Source: Corynebacterium lubricantis DSM 45231 (GTDB lineage Bacteria; Actinomycetota; Actinomycetes; Mycobacteriales; Mycobacteriaceae). Taken from it: a stretch of DNA of 35,177 bases. The translations under genes and the position numbers were made by a program. The stretch is taken from assembly GCF_000379425.1 (NCBI RefSeq), contig NZ_KB902194.1:1-35177 (forward strand), in the 5' to 3' direction. Positions 1 through 8,257 of this stretch are shown here, piece after piece (position 1 is the stretch's first letter; every line of letters begins with the position of its first letter). The notes under the pieces were generated by a model that saw only the letters and a program-made list of their open reading frames with translations, searched no databases and was not told the DNA's origin.

Positions 1-25
1 CGATATGATTGGGCGCGGAGGCCAT
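1..25 (-). CDS. Transposase, first eight codons (partial)
   Basis: Reading the minus strand, an ATG at base 25 follows the ribosome-binding sequence AAAGGA by 8 bases and gives M-A-S-A-P-N-H-I before the window ends. Its place just inside an IS end makes it the likely start of the transposase. Too little is present to assign a family from protein sequence. The call rests on the ribosome-binding site, the start codon and the inverted copy of the upstream DNA at the other end of the window. Confidence 0.45.
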
Positions 26-152
26 CGTTGGTGTCCTTTCGAGGATGTGTAGGAGCTGAGTCGAAAGGTACCGCGGTGGTCTCCTTGCTGGTCGGCAGGG
101 GGGGTTCACCAGGCGGTAGCTGTACACCACACTATTGGACGCAACCCCCAGG
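1..152 (-). mobile_element. Insertion sequence, 5' end (partial, left copy)
   Basis: The reverse complement of bases 107-153 is identical to the last 47 bases of the window (35131-35177), so the same element end occurs at both window ends in opposite orientation. The element end lies near base 151-153, where the two copies stop matching. It starts with a GGGGGTTGCGTCC-like tip and carries GTGGTGTACA just inside. GTGTACA-type tips are common in IS256-family elements, so that family is a tentative inference. About 125 bases separate the tip from the transposase start. The rest of the element lies outside the window. Confidence 0.75.
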
Positions 153-153
153 C

Positions 154-286
154 CGCGCACACTTTGCTCCTAGAAGGGCTTCGAGTCAGCAACGAATCCG
201 AAAAGGAAACTGATTCCTACGTCGCTGGAACAATTACTGCTGACCAGCTCGTTGAGAGAACCCTTGCACGGTTCGGGCTTACTTAA
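154..286 (+). pseudogene. C-terminal remnant of a VbhA-type (Fic) antitoxin
   Basis: From the IS end one open frame runs 44 codons to a TAA at 284-286. It has no start codon of its own, so it is the tail of a gene cut by the IS. The visible peptide begins around LLLEGLRVSNES, continues with YVAGTITADQLVER and ends in ARFGLT. The pattern 'LEGL.VS...YV.GEIT.DEL..R..ARYGL' is the one I associate with actinobacterial VbhA-like antitoxins, which lie just upstream of Fic/Doc AMP-transferase toxins. No Fic gene (HPFxxGNGR) follows: the next plus-strand ATG, at 292, gives only six codons. The gene is therefore a dead remnant. Recognition is from memory of the family and is not certain. Confidence 0.55.
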
Positions 287-308
287 GACAAATGGCAACG
301 CTCGATCG

Positions 309-863
309 CTAAGAACTCTCGATCACCGAAACCGCTGTGCTCTCTGACTCCAACGCCTCAAAGGTATGTGCTAAATCCCCTGGGTACCGTAGGTAATCTC
401 CGTGATTGAGTTCGTAGCGCGCCCCTTGTACCTCTACGGCAACCCGCCCTGTGGCCACGATTATGTGTTCAATAGTCCCCGCCTGGTGCGGCTCAGAAGT
501 CTTCACTTCCCCTGGCTCAGCGGCAACAAAGTAGATGTCCCGTTGCACTCCTAGGGGCGAGGTTGAAATCAGCGAAACTGCGTATGATCCCGCATCGGAG
601 CGCAACTCCGGAAGATCGCCCTTCCTGATCATTTCGATGTCCGGCTTCGGTGGATCTAGAAGACTCGAAAGCGGGACTTGATACGCGGTTGCCAAAGCCC
701 ACAATGTTTCCACGCTGGGATTACCCGATCCGGACTCCAAAATAGACAGAGTGGATTTACCGATTCCCGCCCTGCTTGCAGCCTCGGTCAGGCTCAGCCC
801 GGCGCGCTTTCGTTCACGGCTTAAGGCTCGTGCCAACTGGTCATGATCGAAGGAAGAGTCCAT
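309..863 (-). CDS. XRE-family regulator with C-terminal cupin domain
   Basis: This protein has an N-terminal helix-turn-helix of the XRE/Cro type (about residues 8-62, with RAGLSLTEAASRAGIGKSTLS as the DNA-reading part; the quoted stretch continues into SILESG). A short linker leads to a single-domain cupin (about residues 100-180, with EPHQAGTIEHIIVATGRV and the HGDYLRYPGDLAHTF half). This is the usual layout of small-molecule-sensing repressors of the PuuR/YdcN kind. I place the start at the ATG at 863, preceded by AAAGAAC. An upstream ATG at 887 adds eight residues but has no visible ribosome-binding site. The gene is divergent from azlCD with a gap of about 60 bases, so it probably controls that exporter, a role played by Lrp in Corynebacterium glutamicum. 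That regulatory link is inference. Confidence 0.85.
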   Translation of the reverse strand: MDSSFDHDQLARALSRERKRAGLSLTEAASRAGIGKSTLSILESGSGNPSVETLWALATAYQVPLSSLLDPPKPDIEMIRKGDLPELRSDAGSYAVSLISTSPLGVQRDIYFVAAEPGEVKTSEPHQAGTIEHIIVATGRVAVEVQGARYELNHGDYLRYPGDLAHTFEALESESTAVSVIESS

Positions 864-923
864 ATGTTCTTTATAGTGGATTTGCATCCGGTTTGACGAA
901 CGGCATGCTCAGGGTTCATCATA

Positions 924-1628
924 TTGAACATGAGGTCGATATATCAGACGCTATTGAGTCCATTTCAACCCGGGATGACCCCGGGCCGTTTGCGCTCGGC
1001 TCTAGTTATTGCCCTCTCGATGACGTTGGTGGCGGTGTCTTATGGCTCGCTCTCGCACGATGTTGGGATGCTGCCGTGGCAAACTGTCTTGCTCGCGCTT
1101 TTCGTCTATGGCGGCGCATCGGAGTTGTTATTTGTCAGCGCTCTCGCTGGAGGCGCGCCCATCCCCTCCGCCGCGCTGGCCGGGTTAGTGGTGAACTCGC
1201 GAAATTTCGCTTATGCCATGAACGTTGGCAGCTTCTTCCCCACCGGCTGGCGCCGCATATTTGGCGCGCACCTCATCCACGACGAGTCAATGGCCTTCGG
1301 GCGAATTGGATCCACAAAAGAAGAGCGCTGGAACAATTTCCGCTTCATTGGAGTCCTCTTATTGTTCTGCTGGGTTGGTGGCGCCCTCGTCGGTCAAGTC
1401 CTCGCCGGCATGGTTGATACCTCGGCTCTGGGGCTGGATGCCGCATTTCCCGTCATCTTGGTGGCAATGGTTTTCGACGAATTACGCCGACATTCAACAC
1501 TGCCTTTTGCCATCTTTGGAGCGCTCATTGCGATTGCAGCAACACCGTTTGTTCCAGCCGGGCTTGGTGGCGTTGCGGCTTTGGCCGCGATCGTTCCTTG
1601 GATGTTAGTAGAAAGGAAATCCTCATGA
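924..1628 (+). CDS. azlC: AzlC/BrnF family branched-chain amino acid exporter, large subunit
   Basis: This is a hydrophobic protein of about 234 residues with the AzlC signature: the early YGSLSHDVGMLPWQT segment, the FVYGGASELLFVSALAGGAPIP helix pair, and the NSRNFAYAMNVGSFFP motif followed by HLIHDESMA. AzlC (BrnF in corynebacteria) forms a two-component exporter with AzlD/BrnE that expels isoleucine, leucine, valine and often methionine across the cytoplasmic membrane. The start is uncertain: a TTG at 924 sits about 9 bases after AGGG, and an ATG follows at 930. The stop codon overlaps the ATG of the next gene (ATGA), which shows translational coupling. Length and topology fit the family. 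Confidence 0.9.
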   Translation: MNMRSIYQTLLSPFQPGMTPGRLRSALVIALSMTLVAVSYGSLSHDVGMLPWQTVLLALFVYGGASELLFVSALAGGAPIPSAALAGLVVNSRNFAYAMNVGSFFPTGWRRIFGAHLIHDESMAFGRIGSTKEERWNNFRFIGVLLLFCWVGGALVGQVLAGMVDTSALGLDAAFPVILVAMVFDELRRHSTLPFAIFGALIAIAATPFVPAGLGGVAALAAIVPWMLVERKSS

Positions 1629-1951
1629 GCACCGCAGGTTTTCTCACTGGATTGATAATTTTGGCAGTAGGTACGTACCTGATTCGACTCAGTGGTGTGC
1701 TTGTCGGCGCCCGAGCCCAAGGCGACAGTGCCAAAAACATCCGCTTGTGGCTCGATCGGGCCGCCGTACTTATCTTGTTGGGAGTTGCAGTGACGCAGAT
1801 GGTGTACGAGGGATCAGATTTGGCTGGCCCCGCCCGAATCATCGGCGTGACAATGGGAGTGCTCTCACTGTTCTGGAAACGCTCGCTGATCCTGGCAGTT
1901 GTTATAGCGATGGCAACGACTGCTGTGCTGCGGATGGTCGGGCTGGGTTAG
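1625..1951 (+). CDS. azlD: AzlD/BrnE family branched-chain amino acid exporter, small subunit
   Basis: This protein of 108 residues has about four membrane helices and is typical of AzlD. It begins MSTAGFLTGLIILAVGTYL with the conserved TYLIRLSG start of the family and ends in a run of hydrophobic residues. The ATG at 1625 overlaps the TGA of azlC and is preceded by GAAAGGAAATCCTC, a good ribosome-binding site, so I prefer it over the in-frame ATG at 1598. With AzlC it makes the exporter for branched-chain amino acids. It ends 12 bases before the convergent small membrane gene at 1964-2200. Confidence 0.88.
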   Translation: MSTAGFLTGLIILAVGTYLIRLSGVLVGARAQGDSAKNIRLWLDRAAVLILLGVAVTQMVYEGSDLAGPARIIGVTMGVLSLFWKRSLILAVVIAMATTAVLRMVGLG

Positions 1952-1963
1952 CGTGGGCCGAAG

Positions 1964-2200
1964 TTACTTTTCGCGACGAGCGAACGCCCAGTATGCAGCC
2001 GGACCGAATCCATTAACGGCTTGGGCGGCTGCCCATGCCCACTTCGGTCCGCGGATCTTGTCGGCTGGTCGGCGAGACATATCTACTAGCGCGGCGATCT
2101 TTGCTGTTGCGTCCACGGTGGCGAAGGCGACGATGCCCACTCTGGCGAGAAGTGGCAGTTCGCTGAATTGGGTGCGCTCTTTATGCTTATTAGTGCTCAT
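1964..2200 (-). CDS. Small PLDc_N-like membrane protein
   Basis: This is a 78-residue protein with two membrane segments. It shows the layout of the phospholipase D/cardiolipin-synthase N-terminal (PLDc_N) mini-family: a first helix (LARVGIVAFATVDATAKIAAL), a short basic loop DMSRRPADKIRGPKWAW, and a second helix ending GPAAYWAFARRE. The [DL]xxRRPxxxIRGPKWxW loop and the terminal GPxAY..GRR-like motif are the recognisable parts. In actinobacteria such stand-alone proteins are common and have no assigned function. The gene is convergent with azlD and divergent from hyuA; nothing links it functionally to either. Confidence 0.75.
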   Translation of the reverse strand: MSTNKHKERTQFSELPLLARVGIVAFATVDATAKIAALVDMSRRPADKIRGPKWAWAAAQAVNGFGPAAYWAFARREK

Positions 2201-2341
2201 GTGCCCACTCTAGTTTGAGTCGGGCACCTTAGACAGGCTCTAATAAATGGAAAACAAATCGCACCCCACCCAACCCCGTGATTTAGCCAACGGACTATGC
2301 CATCCTGGGAACAACCGCACCAACTGTGAGGAACCCTAGGT

Positions 2342-4381
2342 ATGACTCTCCACCGCACCCCGACCCACAACACCGGACTCCAGGTCGCCGTTGATACCGG
2401 AGGCACCTTCACCGATATCGGGGTGCGCAGGGAAGATGGCTCCATTGCGGTATGGAAGGTTCCCTCGACACCGGCCGCGCCCGATGAAGCAGTCATCGAC
2501 GGAATCTCCGGAGCCATGGAGCAACAAGGTCGCCGGGCAGAAGAAATCACCCGCCTCGTTCACGGCACCACAGTGGCAACGAACACCATCCTGACCAGGA
2601 CAGGAGCAAAAGTCGGACTGCTCACCACCAAGGGATTCCGCGATGTATTGGCCATCGCGCATCAGGCACGCCCCAGCCTCTATGACAACTCCCAGCACCG
2701 CCCCGATCCGCTGATTCCCAACGAACTCATCGCAGAGATCAACGAACGCATGGACGCAGGGGGTGAGATCCTCCGGCCACTCGGCGAAGCGGAGCTCAAG
2801 AACATTGCCGACGAACTACGCGCGCTAAAACTTGACGCACTCGTGGTTTCCTTCCTCAATGCCTACGCCAATAGCGAGCACGAGGACCAGGCAGTTCGCT
2901 ATCTCAGGGAGCACAACGTGGCACCCATTATCTCCGCTGCAACAGACATCACGGCCGAGATGCGCGAATACGACCGAACCTCCACGGCGACGATCAATTG
3001 TTATGTGCAGCCGAAGATGTCGGGGTACATGGAGCGTCTCAAAGAAAGCGTGGAGGATCTCGGCGTCCCCTCCAAGCTGTGGGTTATGCAGTCCAACGGC
3101 GGTCTGCTGGATCCTTCGATGGCCGGAACCCATAGCGCCCGCACTGTCCTCTCGGGCCTGGCCGGCGGTGTCGTGGGTGCCGCGAACTGGGCCCGCCAAC
3201 TCAGCTTGGACAAGGTTGTCAGTTTCGATATCGGCGGGACCAGCACCGATATAGCCTTAATTCGCGGGGGCGAACCCGACGAGACCACTACCGGAGAGAT
3301 CGATTCGATGCCTCTGCGCCTGCCCAGCGTGGATGTGCACACCATTGGTGCAGGTGGTGGCTCGATTGCGTGGCGCGATTCCGGTGGCAGCCTGCGCGTC
3401 GGACCGCACAGTGCGGGAGCAGATCCCGGCCCCATCTCCTACCAACGCGGCGGCACCGAGCTGACAGTCACCGATGCCCACCTCGTTCTCGGCAGGTTGG
3501 GAAACGGCCTGCTCGGAGGCAGGTTCGACCTCGATTTCGATGCCGCGCACGAGAAAATGACGGAGTTTGGAAAAGAGCTGGAGTTAAGCGCCGAGGAGTG
3601 CGCCGACGGGATCCTCAAGGTCATCGCGGCAACCATGGCGCGCGGCATTCGGAAGGTCAGCGTCGAGCGTGGCATTGACATTCGGGCGTGCCACCTTATG
3701 TCCTTTGGTGGCGCGGGTCCTCTCCACGGCGCGGATCTGGTCCACGAGCTGGCTATGGAATCGGCGGTCATCCCGCCGGTTCCGGGCATCGCCTCGGCGG
3801 TGGGCATGCTGGATGCACCGATTCGCCACGACTTCTCGGCACCCACCTACGTGGACAATCTAGAGGATTTCCCACAGCTTGCTCCCCTGTATGACCAGCT
3901 GAAACAACGCGCCACAGAGGAAATGGGCACCAGCGAATTCACGGGCACCCAGCTCGTCGATGCGCGCTACCGGGGTCAAAGCTACGAGCTCACCATCGCG
4001 CTCGCACCCGATTGGGACACGCAGCGCACCCAATTCGATCGGGCCCACGAGGAGCGTTACGGATTCTTTGACCCAGATGCGGAACTGGAAATCGTCGTCA
4101 CGCGTCTGTCCGCAACGATCGAACAACCGGACACCCCGCAGCCCTCCTTGCCCCAGGGCAACGCTGCGCCCAAGGAGAAGGAGCGCCGGCCGGTTTATAT
4201 CGATGGTGCGTGGGTGGAAACGCCGATTTATGATCGGGCGGAGGTCACCGCGGGCGCGGTCATTGAGGGCCCGGCGATTCTGGATCAATTTGATACGACG
4301 ACCTATGTCCGCCCCGATCAGCTCTGCACGTGCGACGAGTTCGGATTCCTGCACCTAACCCGAATCACGAGGACATCATGA
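2342..4381 (+). CDS. hyuA: Hydantoinase/oxoprolinase family protein, subunit A
   Basis: This 679-residue protein has the HyuA fold of ATP-dependent N-methylhydantoinases, 5-oxoprolinases and acetone/acetophenone carboxylases. An ASKHA-type ATP-binding motif VDTGGTFTDIGV lies at residues 17-28. It is followed by VHGTTVATNTILTRTG, then the second phosphate motif SFDIGGTSTDIALI, the glycine-rich stretch GAGGGSIAWRDSGG, GPHSAGADPGP, and SFGGAGPLHGADL in the last third. These enzymes use ATP to open a cyclic amide or to activate a ketone for carboxylation; the substrate here cannot be read. The ATG at 2342 follows GAGGAA by about 9 bases. The stop overlaps the start of hyuB. There is no gene for the small third subunit of acetone carboxylase and no racemase nearby, so a hydantoinase-type or oxoprolinase-type role is more likely. 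Confidence 0.9.
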   Translation: MTLHRTPTHNTGLQVAVDTGGTFTDIGVRREDGSIAVWKVPSTPAAPDEAVIDGISGAMEQQGRRAEEITRLVHGTTVATNTILTRTGAKVGLLTTKGFRDVLAIAHQARPSLYDNSQHRPDPLIPNELIAEINERMDAGGEILRPLGEAELKNIADELRALKLDALVVSFLNAYANSEHEDQAVRYLREHNVAPIISAATDITAEMREYDRTSTATINCYVQPKMSGYMERLKESVEDLGVPSKLWVMQSNGGLLDPSMAGTHSARTVLSGLAGGVVGAANWARQLSLDKVVSFDIGGTSTDIALIRGGEPDETTTGEIDSMPLRLPSVDVHTIGAGGGSIAWRDSGGSLRVGPHSAGADPGPISYQRGGTELTVTDAHLVLGRLGNGLLGGRFDLDFDAAHEKMTEFGKELELSAEECADGILKVIAATMARGIRKVSVERGIDIRACHLMSFGGAGPLHGADLVHELAMESAVIPPVPGIASAVGMLDAPIRHDFSAPTYVDNLEDFPQLAPLYDQLKQRATEEMGTSEFTGTQLVDARYRGQSYELTIALAPDWDTQRTQFDRAHEERYGFFDPDAELEIVVTRLSATIEQPDTPQPSLPQGNAAPKEKERRPVYIDGAWVETPIYDRAEVTAGAVIEGPAILDQFDTTTYVRPDQLCTCDEFGFLHLTRITRTS

Positions 4382-5958
4382 GCACAGAACTCAACGCGAT
4401 TGAACTTGAGATCGCCCGCAACCGCCTGACCTCGATATCTGAGGAGGTGGGCATGGCGCTGATCCGCACCTCCTACTCCCCCAATATTAAGGACCGCCGC
4501 GATTGCTCCGCGGGCATTTACGCGCCCGACGGCGAGCTCATTTCGCAGGCCGAGCACATTCCGCTGCACCTGGGACTCATGCCCACGGTGATCGCGAATG
4601 CGATGAAGGAATACGGCCCCGAAAACCTGCGCCCGGGTGATGTTTTAATGACGAACAATCCCTATCTCGGCGGCTCGCATTTGCCGGATATCTGCGTAAT
4701 TACTCCTGTTTTTGCAGGTGAGAAGATTGTTGCGCTGGTGGCCACCATGGCTCACCACGTGGATGTCGGCGGGATCACCCCGGGTTCCATGGCCACGCAG
4801 GCCACCGAGATATTCCAGGAGGGCATCCGGGTTCCGCCGATCCGCCTCTATGCCGCCGGCGAGCTGCAGCGCGAGACGCTGGCGCTGCTGTTGATGAATA
4901 TTCGCACGGCGGACAAGACGCGTGGCGATCTCATGGCGCAGGTCGCCGCGAATCGTCTCGGCACTCGTCGCATCAATGAGCTTATCGACGAGTGGGGCGT
5001 GGCTGGTTTCCACCGCGCAGGCCAAGCTCTGATTTCCTATGCCGAGCGGCGCACTCGGGCAGCCATCCAGGCGCTGCCCGACGGCACCGGACGCTTTACC
5101 GACTACCTCGAGCACGACGGCGTGGAGGAGGCTTCGATCCCGATTGTTGCCACGGTGACGGTGCGCGGAGATGAGATTCTCATCGATCTCACCGAGACGT
5201 CCGACCAGGTCCGCGGGGCTGTGAACTGCTCGTATGCGGTTGCCGAGTCGTGCGCTGCCTACGTTGTGAAAACACTCGCCGACCCGACGCTGCCCTCGAA
5301 TGCGGGGTTGTACGCCCCGATCACGGTGACCACTCGCCCGGGCAGCATGGTGCATGCGGAGTTTCCGGCGCCTGTGGCCCACGGCAATATTCAGACGGCG
5401 CAGCGCATCGTCGATACGCTGCTTGGTGCGTTTGAGCAGTTCACCGGTGATTTGGTGCCGGCCGCCTCGAGCGGGTCGATGAGCATGGTCACCATCGGCG
5501 GGATGGATCCGCGCACCGGTACGTACTTCTCCTATGTGGAAACCTACGGCGGCGGCCAAGGTGCCAGCGCGCAGGGGCCCGGCGCGTCGGCCACGCACAC
5601 GCATATGACCAACACCCGAAATACGCCCTGCGAGGTCATCGAGCGCGAGTATCCCCTGCGCGTCGAGGCCTATTCCATCGCCCGTGGCTCAGGTGGCACG
5701 GGTGCCAATAGTGGCGGCGACGGTATCTATCGCCAGCTCACCTTGACCGCAGGTCAGGCCACGGTTGTCGCGGGTACATCGCGCGTGACGACGAGCCCCT
5801 GGGGACTCCGCGGTGGCTCCGATGGGCAGCGCGCCGTGGTGCGTTCGCATACTAATGAGGAGGTGAGGGAGCGCTCGTCGTTAAGCAAATTCGATCTTGC
5901 CGCCGGCGAAAGCGTGTCTATTCAGACTGCCGGCGGCGGAGGCTACGGCCAGAGTTAG
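4378..5958 (+). CDS. hyuB: Hydantoinase B/oxoprolinase family protein, subunit B
   Basis: This protein of 526 residues starts MSTELNAIELEIARNRLTS at an ATG that overlaps the hyuA stop (ATGA). An in-frame ATG 48 bases upstream lies inside hyuA and is rejected. Family marks are the early ALIRTSYSPNIKDRRDCS segment, QAEHIPLHLG, DVLMTNNPYLGGSHLPDI, MAHHVDVGG and GSMATQATEIFQEG, then RAAIQALPDG and a glycine-rich end. HyuB pairs with HyuA in ATP-dependent hydrolysis or carboxylation of small cyclic or carbonyl substrates in the cytosol. Length is normal for a two-gene HyuA/HyuB system; 5-oxoprolinases are often a single fused chain. The gene ends 9 bases before the convergent SulP gene. Confidence 0.9.
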   Translation: MSTELNAIELEIARNRLTSISEEVGMALIRTSYSPNIKDRRDCSAGIYAPDGELISQAEHIPLHLGLMPTVIANAMKEYGPENLRPGDVLMTNNPYLGGSHLPDICVITPVFAGEKIVALVATMAHHVDVGGITPGSMATQATEIFQEGIRVPPIRLYAAGELQRETLALLLMNIRTADKTRGDLMAQVAANRLGTRRINELIDEWGVAGFHRAGQALISYAERRTRAAIQALPDGTGRFTDYLEHDGVEEASIPIVATVTVRGDEILIDLTETSDQVRGAVNCSYAVAESCAAYVVKTLADPTLPSNAGLYAPITVTTRPGSMVHAEFPAPVAHGNIQTAQRIVDTLLGAFEQFTGDLVPAASSGSMSMVTIGGMDPRTGTYFSYVETYGGGQGASAQGPGASATHTHMTNTRNTPCEVIEREYPLRVEAYSIARGSGGTGANSGGDGIYRQLTLTAGQATVVAGTSRVTTSPWGLRGGSDGQRAVVRSHTNEEVRERSSLSKFDLAAGESVSIQTAGGGGYGQS

Positions 5959-5967
5959 TCGCCAGCG

Positions 5968-7527
5968 CTAATCGCCGAGCTGGCCGGAGAGCTTGTCTAG
6001 GCGATCCTGGCTCACGCCGTCGAGGCCGATGATGGAGACGGTTTTGCCCTTGGCCTGGAACTTCTGCGTGATCGCGTCGAGGGTGGCCACCGTGGAGGCG
6101 TCCCAAATCTCGGCCGCGGTCAGGTCGATGACGATGTGATCGGCGGTGTCGTTGTAGTCGAAACGGTAGATAAGATCGTTCGACGAGGCCCAGAACAGCT
6201 GGCCGTGGACGCGGTAAGTGCGGGTATCAATTTGGCCGTCGTTATCGGTATCGAGCTCGGCGACCTTCTCAATGGAGACCATATGCGCGACGCGACGGGC
6301 GAACATCACCATCGCGGTGAGCACACCCAGGACCACTCCGATGGCCAGGTTGTTGGTAGCCAGGGTGGCCACAACGGTAACCAGCATGACGGTGGTCTCG
6401 GACAGCGGCATGAACTTCAGGGTGCGCGGGTGCAGGGAGTGCCAGTCGATGGTGCCGATGGAGACCATGATCATGATGGCTACGAGTGCGGCCATCGGGA
6501 TTTGGCCCACGATGTCGCCGAGCAACAGGATCAGGATGAGCAAGAAGGTGCCCGCGAGCAGTGTGGACAGGCGGGTGCGCGCTCCCGATTCGCGCACGTT
6601 AATCATGGTTTGGCCGATCATGGCGCAACCACCCATGCCGCCGAAGAGGCCCGAGGCGATATTGGCGACACCTTGGCCCATCGACTCGCGGGTCTTGTCG
6701 GAATGAGAGTCGGTGATGTCGTCGACAAGCTTGGCGGTCATGAGCGATTCCATCAGCCCAACAATGGCCATGGCAAGCGCATATGGCGCGATGATCTGCA
6801 GTGTTTCGAGGGTGAGAGGAACGTTCGGAATGAACAGTTCCGGTAGCGATTCGGGTAGGCGGCCCATGTCAGAGACCCGTGGCACGTCGATGCCCGCGAT
6901 GAGTACGATCGCCGTGACGACGAAGATGGTCACCAGTGGCGCCGGGATCACGCTGGTGAGCTTGGGGAAGAACACCATGATGGCGATTCCGAGTGCGACC
7001 AGCGGATAGACCGCCCATGGCACGTCGATGAGGTGCTCGAGCTGCGCGATGAAGATCAGGATGCCGAGCGCGTTGACGAAGCCGATCATCACCGATCGCG
7101 GGATGAAGCGCTGCAGCTTCGCCACTCCGAGTGCGCCAAGCACGATCTGCAGAATGCCGGCAAGGAGCACTGTGGCAATGAAATAGTCCATGCCATAGTC
7201 GCGGGCGACCGGCGCGATAACCAGGGCGACCGCGCCTGTGGCGGCGGTGATCATGGCGGGGCGACCACCGGTGAAGGCAATCGCAATGGCCATAACCACG
7301 GAGGAGAAGAGGCCGACTGCTGGGTCGACACCTGCGAGGATGGAAAACGCAATCGCCTCGGGGATCAGTGCGAGCGCGACCGACAGGCCCGCAAGGACCT
7401 CGATGCGCAGCCGCCTCGCGGAGGAGAATGCGTACTTGAATGAGGCAATGACACCGGTAGGTGCGTTGGCACCGTCCGGTGTGGGTGCGGGTTCGGGTGC
7501 GGTAGTGACCGCACGGGAATCAGACAT
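5968..7527 (-). CDS. SulP family inorganic anion transporter with STAS domain
   Basis: This 519-residue membrane protein starts with a short Pro/Ala-rich cytoplasmic tail. A SulP transport core follows (about residues 35-430), with the family motif [26 protein letters not shown], then [17 protein letters not shown] and the [23 protein letters not shown] stretch (quoted in parts). The last ~80 residues form a STAS domain ([19 protein letters not shown]), which modulates transport in the cytoplasm. SulP proteins carry sulfate, bicarbonate or dicarboxylates, often with Na+ or H+; the substrate cannot be settled here. The short length (no C-terminal CBS or kinase domain) resembles bacterial BicA/DauA-like members. 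The start ATG at 7527 has only a weak ribosome-binding site. The gene is convergent with hyuB and has its own upstream spacer holding a terminator of the preceding lipoprotein gene. Confidence 0.9.
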   Translation of the reverse strand: MSDSRAVTTAPEPAPTPDGANAPTGVIASFKYAFSSARRLRIEVLAGLSVALALIPEAIAFSILAGVDPAVGLFSSVVMAIAIAFTGGRPAMITAATGAVALVIAPVARDYGMDYFIATVLLAGILQIVLGALGVAKLQRFIPRSVMIGFVNALGILIFIAQLEHLIDVPWAVYPLVALGIAIMVFFPKLTSVIPAPLVTIFVVTAIVLIAGIDVPRVSDMGRLPESLPELFIPNVPLTLETLQIIAPYALAMAIVGLMESLMTAKLVDDITDSHSDKTRESMGQGVANIASGLFGGMGGCAMIGQTMINVRESGARTRLSTLLAGTFLLILILLLGDIVGQIPMAALVAIMIMVSIGTIDWHSLHPRTLKFMPLSETTVMLVTVVATLATNNLAIGVVLGVLTAMVMFARRVAHMVSIEKVAELDTDNDGQIDTRTYRVHGQLFWASSNDLIYRFDYNDTADHIVIDLTAAEIWDASTVATLDAITQKFQAKGKTVSIIGLDGVSQDRLDKLSGQLGD

Positions 7528-7554
7528 ATGTATCCAATCGTGGTTTTAAGGGCA

Positions 7555-7592
7555 CACAATAAGAAGCCAACCCTCCAATTGTGGGGGTCGGC
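7555..7592 (-). terminator. Intrinsic terminator of the small lipoprotein gene
   Basis: On the minus strand the arms GCCGACCC (7592-7585) and GGGTTGGC (7573-7566) pair with one G-U wobble around an 11-base loop. They are followed by the U-rich run TTCTTATT. The hairpin lies about 43 bases after the stop of the lipoprotein gene and before the SulP start. Confidence 0.6.
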
Positions 7593-7634
7593 GCTGGTGA
7601 ATACAGTAGCCGGAGTGGCGGAATTAGGTTAGTT

Positions 7635-8189
7635 CTAGATTTCTAGATGGTCACACACGTCGGCGAATTGTTCCTGCGAGATCGGGCTCTCGCCCATGCC
7701 CAAAAACTCCACGGCGATATCGCCCGGATCGTAGGCGGCCAGCGCCGTCATGCTTGTCGACGATTCCGTGAAGAACCTGCTCGCCCTGATCGGTTCCGGG
7801 CCGCCCTGATTCGTCGGGACCGCCATGGCAATAAAGAGGTGCTCGGGGTTCTCAGGCAGTGTGAGTGGAAATTCGGCGACCCACTCCCCTGGTTCATTGA
7901 TGGGTACTTCGATCACGCCTTGGACGGGTTCGGGAGAGACATAAATCCCGATGAGCTCGTTTTCCTCTTCGGGATCTAGTTCTTCCCTACCCGCATAAAT
8001 CTCAATTCGGTTTGTTGAGTTTTCGCACGTATTCACGTGGATAACGACATTGTCCGCCGCGTCGCGAGAGATACCGACGATTCCGTCGCGCTGAACATTA
8101 AGGAAGTTTCCGCAGGCAGTGGTGCTGGCGGTGGCTAAAAGGACGGCGCCAATCAGCAGCCGCCTGGCAAGTTGTCGGGAGACTTTCAT
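7635..8189 (-). CDS. Secreted lipoprotein of unknown function
   Basis: From the ATG at 8189 (RBS AAGGA seven bases upstream; a longer frame to 8231 lacks one) the protein has 184 residues. It begins MKVSRQLARRLLIGAVLLA: basic residues, a hydrophobic core, then a lipobox-like TTAC, giving a signal peptidase II site with Cys at about residue 26. The mature part is small and acidic, with two more cysteines (NTCENS and ADVCDHLEI) that could pair. I recognise no family domain. It follows the alpha/beta hydrolase gene on the same strand with a 68-base gap containing a TGTGAG...CTCACA inverted repeat (8212-8232). A cell-envelope location is inferred from the signal. Confidence 0.75.
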   Translation of the reverse strand: MKVSRQLARRLLIGAVLLATASTTACGNFLNVQRDGIVGISRDAADNVVIHVNTCENSTNRIEIYAGREELDPEEENELIGIYVSPEPVQGVIEVPINEPGEWVAEFPLTLPENPEHLFIAMAVPTNQGGPEPIRASRFFTESSTSMTALAAYDPGDIAVEFLGMGESPISQEQFADVCDHLEI

Positions 8190-8211
8190 GGCGTGATCCT
8201 TGATGTAGTTT

Positions 8212-8232
8212 TGTGAGTTTGATTTTCTCACA
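8212..8232. promoter_or_regulatory. TGTGAG/CTCACA inverted repeat before the lipoprotein gene
   Basis: TGTGAG at 8212-8217 and CTCACA at 8227-8232 form a perfect 6-base inverted repeat with a 9-base AT-rich spacer, about 23 bases upstream of the lipoprotein ATG. The spacing does not match the GlxR/CRP consensus (6-base spacer). It could be an operator for another regulator or a weak hairpin between the hydrolase and lipoprotein genes. Confidence 0.35.
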
Positions 8233-8257
8233 TCTCACGCCATGTCGGGTTGGTTAG

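Noticed and set aside
28..213. 61-codon plus-strand frame crossing the left IS end
   Set aside because: It spans the IS boundary and no ribosome-binding site precedes it; the same DNA is better explained as IS tip plus a gene remnant.
4645..5604. 319-codon frame opposite hyuB, and a similar 296-codon frame opposite the dehydrogenase (14711-15601)
   Set aside because: His/Arg/Gly-rich translations without a start signal or recognisable domain; both lie wholly inside well-supported genes.
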